This document shows, piece by piece, positions 51,937 through 57,723 of a DNA stretch of 57,723 bases. Every line of letters begins with the position of its first letter. Position 1 is the stretch's first letter. The notes under the pieces are model-generated. The model was not told the DNA's origin. It made no database searches and was given only the letters and a program-made list of their open reading frames with translations. The stretch spans positions 1-57,723 of the forward strand of contig CAIWXQ010000030.1 in NCBI GenBank assembly GCA_903916675.1. The letters run 5' to 3'. The position numbers and the translations under genes were made by a program. Origin of the DNA: an uncultured bacterium. Lineage in GTDB: Bacteria > Verrucomicrobiota > Kiritimatiellia > RFP12 > CAIWXQ01.

Positions 51937-53195
51937 AACCACTGATCGCCAGACTGCTTCACAGAACGGGCGCAAGGTTGCCCCACACCCGGCTGATCCT
52001 CGCGGCCGGCGCATGGGCGCTGTCCTGGCTGCTGGCCAGCGCGGTCGAAACCGCCCCACCCACCACCAACGCCGCGCCGTCGGCGGCAGCGGCACCCGCG
52101 CCCGCTCCTGACAACACCCCGCACGAACTGAAGCCGGGCGAGTTGCGCCTGAACTTCCGCAACGCGCCCATTGACCTGGTCCTGAACTACCTTAGCGACG
52201 CAGCTGGCTTCATCATTCAGCTCAACACGCCCGTTCGCGGCAAGCTGGATGTCTGGAGCAGTCAGCCCGTCACACGGGACGAGGCCGTAGACATCCTGAA
52301 CGGGGTCCTCAACCGCAATGGATACGCCGCTGTGCGGAACGGCCGGCAGCTGACCGTCATGAGCCGCGAGGATGCACTGCGCGCCGACATCCCGGTGCGC
52401 GTCAGCACAGACCCACAATCCATCCCGAAAAGCGACGAGATCGCCACGCTCATCATCCCCGTCCGGTTCGTCGAGGCCGAGCAACTGCTGAAGGACATCT
52501 CGCCGCTGGTCTCCCCGCACGCAACCGTGCTCGCCAATGCGGCCGGCAACTCCATCGTCGTGACCGACACGCAGGCCAACATCCACCACCTGGCGGAAAT
52601 CATCAAGGCCATCGACACCGGCGCTGAGGATGTGACGGAGGTGCGCGTCTACCACCTCTCCCACCACGATCCGCAGGAAATCGCCATGCTTCTGAACAAC
52701 CTCTATTCCGATTCATCCGGCTCCACCGCCGCGCAGGCCCCCTTCCGCTTCGGCGGCATCGGTGCGTTGTTCGGCAATCGCGGCATGGGCAATCCGTCTG
52801 CGCAGGCGAACGCCGCTGGCGGCAGCTCGCAAACCGACCGCATCAAGAAGCGGACACGCGTCACGGCGGTGGCCGACCCGCGCACCGCCTCGGTCGTGGT
52901 CAGCGCCTCGCGGGACATGTCCGAGCAGATTGGCCGCATGATCGAACAGCTCGACCAGGAATCGCCCAAGGTTGCCCACGTCAGCGTCATCCATCTTGAG
53001 AACGCCGACCCGCAGCAGGTCCAGCAGGTCCTGCAGGACATGTTCCAGAACACCACCGGTGCGCGCTCCACCACGCAGACCAGCCCGCTGCAAAACCGCG
53101 TTCAACAGAGCACCAGTTCCTCCTCGTCAAGTTCCGGGCTGACCGGCAGCGGGATGGGAAATCCGCGTTCCGGCAGCAGCGTGCCATCGTTCTGA
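51933..53195 (+). CDS. secretin periplasmic domains N0-N1-N2 and first half of N3 (split GspD, part 1)
   Basis: A 420-residue exported protein with no secretin barrel. After a long signal sequence (to about residue 38) come N0 (LRLNFRNAPIDLVLNYLSD), N1 (TLIIPVRFVEAEQLLKDI ... GNSIVVTD), N2 (VRVYHLSHHDPQEIAMLL ... TASVVVSASRDMSEQI) and then VSVIHLENADPQQVQQVLQDM, the first strand-helix of N3. It ends in a Ser/Gly-rich stretch. The rest of N3 and the barrel are on the next gene. Its stop is real: the next gene has its own ribosome site and signal peptide. Together they would make the outer-membrane channel of the T2SS. Confidence 0.85.
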   Translation: MKPLIARLLHRTGARLPHTRLILAAGAWALSWLLASAVETAPPTTNAAPSAAAAPAPAPDNTPHELKPGELRLNFRNAPIDLVLNYLSDAAGFIIQLNTPVRGKLDVWSSQPVTRDEAVDILNGVLNRNGYAAVRNGRQLTVMSREDALRADIPVRVSTDPQSIPKSDEIATLIIPVRFVEAEQLLKDISPLVSPHATVLANAAGNSIVVTDTQANIHHLAEIIKAIDTGAEDVTEVRVYHLSHHDPQEIAMLLNNLYSDSSGSTAAQAPFRFGGIGALFGNRGMGNPSAQANAAGGSSQTDRIKKRTRVTAVADPRTASVVVSASRDMSEQIGRMIEQLDQESPKVAHVSVIHLENADPQQVQQVLQDMFQNTTGARSTTQTSPLQNRVQQSTSSSSSSSGLTGSGMGNPRSGSSVPSF

Positions 53196-53212
53196 TCACC
53201 GGAGAAAACACC

Positions 53213-54454
53213 ATGAACCACTCATCCTTCCCCCGTATCCTGGCAGCCCTGCTGGGCGTCATGCTTCTGGCTGGCACAGCCCCGGCGCAGCAACCGCAGC
53301 GGAACAACAACTCCTTTGGCGGCGGCTTCAACCGCGCGTCGCCCTCCTCCGGCGGCAACTCCGGCAGCCAGACGTACAACGCCAACGGTTCGGTCGGCAA
53401 CGCCACCATCTCCATCGACCCGGATTCGCACAACGTGACCATCCTGGCCGACGAGGAGACCACGAAATACATCTCCCAAGTCATCACCAACCTGGACCGA
53501 CCCCAGCCGCAGGTGCTGATCAAGGTGGTCTTCGTGCAGGTTTCACACAGCGACGCGCTCGATTTCGGCATCGAGGGCGCATGGACGCGGCCTTTCGGAG
53601 ACGGTGTCCGCGGCATTGCCGCCAACGTCTTCGGACTCTCCGCGCTCGGCTCTGGCACCGGCTCCAACGCACCGGTGGTCAACGCTTTTGGCCAGCCAAT
53701 CCAGAGCTTCCAGCAGATCGCGCCGTACGTCGCCGGCCAGGGCGCCGGGCTCTACCAGGTCCTGGGCAACGACTTCCAGGCCACGCTGCGCGCCATCGCC
53801 GCCGCCGGCAAGGCCGAAGTGCTGTCACGCCCCTCCATTCTGGCCCGCAACAACCAGCCCGCTTCGGTGGTCGTCGGCCAGTACGTGCCCCTGGTCACGA
53901 GCGTCAGCTACAACACGATCTCCGGTGCGCCGATCAACTCCGTCAGCTACACCCCCGTGGGAATCATCCTCACCGTCACACCCTACATCACCAGCGCCGG
54001 CATGGTGCAGATGATCGTCGCCCCGCAGTCGTCGTCCATCGACCCGAACAGCTCAGTCCAGATCGCCCAGGGCGTCAACGCGCCGGTCATCAACACCGTC
54101 TCCGCCAACACCGTGGCCGTGACCCCCAGCGGCCAGACAGTCGTCATCGGCGGTCTGATGCAGCGCACCAAGGCCTCGAACGAGACTAAGATCCCCTTCC
54201 TGGGCGACCTCCCCTGGATTGGCAACCTCTTCAAGCGCACGACCGACAGCTCGGACAAGGAAGAGCTCCTGATCTTCCTCACGCCGTACGTCATCCGCGT
54301 GCCCGCCCAGGTCGCCGCCCTCTCCGCCTACGAGCGGGACCACTCGCTGATCCCGAAGTCGTACTCCGAGAAGGAATTGGATCGACTCCTGGATAAATTA
54401 CCGACAAACTCCCTGTTCGAAGCCATCACACCCGCCACGCCGGCCGGCCGGTAA
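53213..54454 (+). CDS. gspD: secretin second half of N3 and beta-barrel (split GspD, part 2)
   Basis: A 413-residue exported protein. It has its own signal peptide (residues 1-25, ending PAQ), an Asn/Gly-rich loop, then ISIDPDSHNVTILADEETT and ISQVITNLDRPQPQVLIKV, which is the second half of an N3 domain and the link into the secretin domain. The barrel contains the family motifs VLSRPSILARNNQPASVVVGQ, VGIILTVTPYI and TVVIGGLMQ with PFLGDLPWIGNLFK. GGAG stands 9 nt before the ATG. It would form the multimeric outer-membrane pore, needing part 1 to complete N3. Confidence 0.9.
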   Translation: MNHSSFPRILAALLGVMLLAGTAPAQQPQRNNNSFGGGFNRASPSSGGNSGSQTYNANGSVGNATISIDPDSHNVTILADEETTKYISQVITNLDRPQPQVLIKVVFVQVSHSDALDFGIEGAWTRPFGDGVRGIAANVFGLSALGSGTGSNAPVVNAFGQPIQSFQQIAPYVAGQGAGLYQVLGNDFQATLRAIAAAGKAEVLSRPSILARNNQPASVVVGQYVPLVTSVSYNTISGAPINSVSYTPVGIILTVTPYITSAGMVQMIVAPQSSSIDPNSSVQIAQGVNAPVINTVSANTVAVTPSGQTVVIGGLMQRTKASNETKIPFLGDLPWIGNLFKRTTDSSDKEELLIFLTPYVIRVPAQVAALSAYERDHSLIPKSYSEKELDRLLDKLPTNSLFEAITPATPAGR

Positions 54455-54469
54455 GCCGGCGGGCGGACC

Positions 54470-55999
54470 GTGCCAACCATGGAACGCAACCGCCACGCCG
54501 CGCTGGTCTACGGAATCCTGCTGCTCGCCTGGACGCTGGTCCTCGGGTGGCAGGCTGCTGAGCATGTCCGCGTGGAGCACGCCACACGCGCAGCCCTGGT
54601 CGAGCGCGCCCGTGACATTTCCACCACCGTCGGAATCGTGTTGCGCGCGCAGCGCCGTTTCGGTGGTGTGATCTCCCGCGAGCGCGTCGAGTCCGCGCTG
54701 TCCGACCTTGTCAAGGCCAGCGACCTGAACGGCTTGGCCCTGCTCAATGCCACCGGCAGCGTGGTGGTTTCTTCCGGTTCGCTCGCCGGCGCCGACCCCG
54801 GCCAGAGCGTACACTGGGACGGCCCGGTCGTCTCCGTGATGAACCTCGTGGACCTCGGCACGAACGTCACCCGCGACATCGAGCCGCCCGCCCCGCCCAT
54901 CATTCTGTCGCGCGAGGAGTTTTTCCGGCCGGGCGACACCAACCGCGTGGAGACGAGCCGCCTGCAGCCACCTGTCCCGGACGAGAGCGTTACCACCGGG
55001 CGTCCACCTGCCGTTGCCGAAAGCAACGTACTCGCCATACCCCGCCCTGCCGAACCGCCACGCACGCGCAATCGCGGCGAGCCGCGCCCCGGCCGCCCGC
55101 CGTGGATGGGTGAAGCCGAATACAAGGCCCTGCTCCAGAAACAGGGTGCGCACAGCTTCCTCGTGGTCCTCTCTACTCACGCCGCACAGGATGCCATTGG
55201 GCGCGACTTCTGGATGCGCGGTTTGGTCGTGCTACTGGCGGCGCTCGCCGCCGGCGGCGTCGCCCTAGCCTGGCGCAATTTCGGCAAGTCCAGTGAACTC
55301 CAGCTCCGCCTCGTGCGCGCCAGCGAACTGGCCGCGCACTCCCGCGAGATGAACCTCGCCGCCGCTGGCCTGGCCCACGAGACCCGCAACCCGCTGAACA
55401 TCGTCCGCGGTCTGGCCCAGATGATCTCCCGTCGACCGGATGCACCGGAGGAGATCCGCGAGAAATCGCGCGTTATCGTTGACGAGGCGGACAAGGTCGC
55501 CGTGCAGCTCAACGAATTCATCGACTATTCCCGCCCCCGCGCGGTGCGCCGCGCCGCTGTCCCGCTCCAGCAGGCGGTCCGTGAACTGGTGCAGACCCTC
55601 AGCTACGACATCGAGGAGAAGCAGGTCCGCGTCGAGATCATCGGCGAGCCGCTTGTCATCGAGGCCGACGAACGCCTCCTGCGCCAAGCGCTTTTCAATC
55701 TGCTGCTCAACGCGATCCAGGCGGTCGACCGCGGCGGCGCGATCCGCATCGCTACCATGCACCTCTCCGCCCATGAGGCCGCGTGGGAGATCCGCGACGA
55801 CGGGCCCGGCGTGTCGTCCGAGAACCGGCAGGAGATCTTCAAGCCCTACTTCACCACCACCCGCGGCGGCACCGGCCTCGGCCTAGCCGTGGTGCAGCAG
55901 ATCGTCCTCGCGCACGGCTGGGACATCGCCTGCCTGCCGAACGAACCCCACGGCGCCGTCTTCCGCATCTCCCACCTGCAACTCGCAGCCAAAAAATGA
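54470..55999 (+). CDS. sensor histidine kinase (NtrB/AtoS-like)
   Basis: A 509-residue membrane kinase. Two helices (about 12-30 and 250-268) frame a periplasmic sensor of about 220 residues with a Pro/Arg-rich end. HisKA has His303 in GLAHETRNPLNIV, and HATPase has NLLLNAIQAV (N box), DDGPGV and GTGLGL. It overlaps the sigma-54 regulator gene (ATGA), so they form a two-component pair. The GTG at 54470 or the ATG at 54479 may be the start. It follows the secretin gene after 15 nt and probably senses envelope or secretion status. Confidence 0.9.
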   Translation: MPTMERNRHAALVYGILLLAWTLVLGWQAAEHVRVEHATRAALVERARDISTTVGIVLRAQRRFGGVISRERVESALSDLVKASDLNGLALLNATGSVVVSSGSLAGADPGQSVHWDGPVVSVMNLVDLGTNVTRDIEPPAPPIILSREEFFRPGDTNRVETSRLQPPVPDESVTTGRPPAVAESNVLAIPRPAEPPRTRNRGEPRPGRPPWMGEAEYKALLQKQGAHSFLVVLSTHAAQDAIGRDFWMRGLVVLLAALAAGGVALAWRNFGKSSELQLRLVRASELAAHSREMNLAAAGLAHETRNPLNIVRGLAQMISRRPDAPEEIREKSRVIVDEADKVAVQLNEFIDYSRPRAVRRAAVPLQQAVRELVQTLSYDIEEKQVRVEIIGEPLVIEADERLLRQALFNLLLNAIQAVDRGGAIRIATMHLSAHEAAWEIRDDGPGVSSENRQEIFKPYFTTTRGGTGLGLAVVQQIVLAHGWDIACLPNEPHGAVFRISHLQLAAKK

Positions 56000-57345
56000 G
56001 CACTTCCCCGCGCATCCTGATCGTGGACGATGATTCCGGGCAACGCAGCCTGCTGGATTCCTTCCTGCGCGGCCAGGGGTTTGCCACGCTGCTGGTCGAC
56101 TCCGGGGAGCGCGCGCTCGAAACGTTGCGCCAAGAGGATATCGCCCTGATGATCTCCGACGTGCGCATGCCGGGACTCTCCGGCCTCGAGACGCTGCGCC
56201 AAGCCCGCCAGCACCACGCCGCACTCCCAGTCCTGCTTGTCACCGCCTACGCCGACATCCGCGAGGCGGTCGGCGCCATGCGCGACGGCGCCGTGAACTA
56301 CCTGGCCAAGCCGATCGACCTCGACGAACTGCTAGCCTCTGTCCAACAGGCCCTCGGCCTCAGCCGCACCGCGCTGCTCCCGGCAGACACCGACCGGCTG
56401 CTGCCGGATCACCTCGTGGCCGAAAGCCCGCTGATGCGCGCGATTATCCGCGACGTAGCGCTGATCGCGCCATCCGACTCCCGCGTGCTCCTGACCGGCG
56501 AAAGCGGCACCGGCAAAGAGCTCGTCGCGGACCTGCTCCACGCCTGGAGCCTGCGCGCCGCCGGCCCGCTGGTCAAGGTGAACTGCGCCGCCATCCCCGA
56601 GACGCTTTTGGAGAGCGAACTCTTCGGCCACGAGCGCGGCGCTTTCACCGGCGCCCATGCCCAGCGCATTGGCAGATTCGAGGAGGCCTCCGAGGGGACG
56701 ATTTTTCTCGACGAGATCGCCGAGATGTCGCCGCAGCTCCAGGCCAAACTGCTGCGCGTCACGCAGGACGGCCACTTCCAGCGCATCGGCGCAAACCGCG
56801 AACTCCAGACCCGCGCCCGCATCCTCGCCGCCAGCAACCGCAACCTCGACGAGGAGGTCCGCGCCAGCCGCTTCCGCGAGGACCTGTTCTACCGGCTGAA
56901 CGTGGTGGAAATGTACATCCCGCCACTGCGCGAGCGCCGCGAGGACATCCTGCCGCTCGCCAACCGCTTCATGGCCGAATTCGCCGGCGGCCGCTCCCGC
57001 TTTTCCGAGGCTGCCGCTGCCTGCCTGCAGAACTTTTCCTGGCCTGGTAACGTGCGCCAGTTGCGCAACGCCATGGAGCGCGCCGCGCTTCTCTCCCGTG
57101 GCGAACTGATCCTGCCGGAACATTTTCCCGCGCCCGTGCGCGCGACCGGCAGCCAGCCGCGGGTCGCCGTGCTGGCGGACGCGCAGCAGTTGGATGAGGT
57201 GGAACGCGATGCCATCCTGCAGTCGCTGCGCAAGCACGATTTCAACCGCACCGAGACAGCCCGCGCCCTCGGCATCAGCCGCCGCGCCCTGCTCTACAAG
57301 CTCCAGCGCTTTGAAAAGCTCGGCTACGCGACCCATCAGCCGTAG
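55996..57345 (+). CDS. sigma-54-dependent response regulator (NtrC family)
   Basis: A 449-residue activator: receiver (Asp55 in LMISDVRMPG), AAA+ domain with Walker A LTGESGTGKE, the sigma-54 contact loop RGAFTGAHA and Walker B GTIFLDEIAEM, and a Fis-type helix-turn-helix at the end (NRTETARALGISRRALLYKL). The kinase encoded just upstream would phosphorylate it. The sigma-54-like promoter and palindromes at 42128-42250 are likely targets, making a self-contained circuit for the secretion operon. Confidence 0.95.
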   Translation: MSTSPRILIVDDDSGQRSLLDSFLRGQGFATLLVDSGERALETLRQEDIALMISDVRMPGLSGLETLRQARQHHAALPVLLVTAYADIREAVGAMRDGAVNYLAKPIDLDELLASVQQALGLSRTALLPADTDRLLPDHLVAESPLMRAIIRDVALIAPSDSRVLLTGESGTGKELVADLLHAWSLRAAGPLVKVNCAAIPETLLESELFGHERGAFTGAHAQRIGRFEEASEGTIFLDEIAEMSPQLQAKLLRVTQDGHFQRIGANRELQTRARILAASNRNLDEEVRASRFREDLFYRLNVVEMYIPPLRERREDILPLANRFMAEFAGGRSRFSEAAAACLQNFSWPGNVRQLRNAMERAALLSRGELILPEHFPAPVRATGSQPRVAVLADAQQLDEVERDAILQSLRKHDFNRTETARALGISRRALLYKLQRFEKLGYATHQP

Positions 57346-57399
57346 CGCGTCCGCGTTGCGGAAACCCGTTCGTGGCCAAGTGCCGAGCATGGCCCAAGC

Positions 57400-57453
57400 G
57401 GTAGAGATGCCTCTCCGAGGCGTCCGTGGACGGTTCGTCAAACCGTCCCTACC
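57400..57453. repeat. compact double-hairpin element
   Basis: An outer stem GGTAG/CTACC (57400-57404 with 57449-57453) encloses two hairpins: a 7-bp stem with loop TCC (57407-57423) and an 8-bp stem GGACGGTT/AACCGTCC with loop CGTCA (57428-57448). It lies between convergent genes. The shape is like interspersed palindromic (REP/RAYT-type) elements. It may also serve as a terminator, but no T-run is present. Confidence 0.6.
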
Positions 57454-57513
57454 CCAACAACCGGCTACCACTTGTGCAAGTCTGTGTAGATGAACGACCC
57501 GCAATCCGGGCGC

Positions 57514-57723
57514 TCAGTAGCGCTTGCCGTCCAGATATTCGGGCGTACCAACCGGGTTCGGGAACTGGTTCCACGGCTGAACCTTCGCGCGGATCGCTTC
57601 TTCGCCGAGGCCGTCGAGGACCGTGCCCAGCCGGATACGGGCCGCATCCCAGTTGGCGCCGTTCGGCTCGTAGTTGTTGAAGCGATCGCCACCGCTCTGC
57701 TGGCCGTCGGCCGACTTTGCGCC
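57514..57723 (-). CDS. C-terminus of an unrecognised protein (cut by window edge)
   Basis: The last 69 residues of a minus-strand gene that begins outside the window. The reading is open from the edge to a TGA at 57514-57516. Segments include DRFNNYEPNGANWDAARIRL and the end PVGTPEYLDGKRY. The amino-acid composition is protein-like and codon use matches neighbouring genes. I do not recognise the family. Confidence 0.6.
   Translation of the reverse strand, partial: GAKSADGQQSGGDRFNNYEPNGANWDAARIRLGTVLDGLGEEAIRAKVQPWNQFPNPVGTPEYLDGKRY

Noticed and set aside
53196-53212. Frameshift or sequencing error joining the two secretin parts
   Set aside because: The second gene has its own GGAG site, ATG and a typical signal peptide, and the first ends in a natural-looking Ser/Gly tail. 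This points to two genes, although resequencing would settle it.

Overview
The window is high-GC DNA packed with long, overlapping operons. It carries exosortase/PEP-CTERM sorting, a Wza/Wzc/Wzx/Wzy polysaccharide locus, and a complete-looking type II secretion (T2SS) operon with an NtrC-family regulator. This mix suggests a Gram-negative member of the PVC superphylum (Verrucomicrobiota, Kiritimatiellota or Lentisphaerota). That placement is inferred from gene content only; no marker gene is present apart from the first bases of a tRNA-Ser at the left edge.

Layout. (1) 1-2992: tRNA-Ser 5' end with its promoter, then a minus-strand trio (GT4 glycosyltransferase, hexapeptide acyltransferase, membrane GT2). 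(2) 3097-6733, plus strand: two very small PEP-CTERM proteins, an exosortase whose start overlaps the second one, an EpsI-like protein and an O-antigen-ligase-family membrane protein with TPRs. A GT2 enzyme converges on this operon, and a third PEP-CTERM mini-protein lies at 7504-7710, followed by a bidirectional terminator. (3) 25678 down to 7819, minus strand: a 15-gene exopolysaccharide operon. It encodes an acyltransferase, GH44 glycosidase, Wza, Wzc-like, a 44-residue membrane protein, Wzy, Wzx, a GT-C/TPR protein, GT4 x3 (two are tandem paralogues), two acyltransferases, a formylglycine-generating-enzyme-like protein, and a GT4. (4) 25794-31831, plus strand: an adenylation-carrier protein, a membrane acyltransferase, a GT-C-like protein and a WecG/TagA glycosyltransferase fused to two STAS domains. 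(5) 41952 down to 31961, minus strand: a signalling operon interleaved with glycan genes. It encodes a hybrid histidine kinase, HPt, REC-PP2C-HATPase, polyprenyl-phosphate sugar transferase, STAS, a nucleotidyltransferase/hexapeptide/degenerate sugar-transferase fusion, CheY-like REC, and a membrane protein made of eleven 22-residue repeats. (6) 42302-57345, plus strand: a small exported protein behind a sigma-54-like promoter, then gspE-F-G-H-I-J-K-L-M-C and a secretin divided over two genes, then a histidine kinase and a sigma-54 activator. (7) The right edge holds a compact double hairpin and the C-terminus of an unrecognised minus-strand gene.

How they fit together (inference). The sugar transferase at 35153 would start a lipid-linked repeat unit, the GTs extend it, acyltransferases and perhaps an aminoacyl carrier system decorate it, Wzx/Wzy/Wzc/Wza flip, polymerise and export it, and GH44 trims it. 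A partner-switching phosphorelay (kinase, HPt, phosphatase/kinase, STAS) appears built into this locus, with STAS domains even fused to a glycosyltransferase. The exosortase operon looks devoted to tiny anchor peptides and may attach glycan to them. The T2SS has its own sigma-54 circuit. The points most worth following are the mini PEP-CTERM set, the GT26-STAS-STAS fusion within a partner-switching cluster, the secretin split inside the N3 domain, and the sigma-54 promoter with upstream palindromes.
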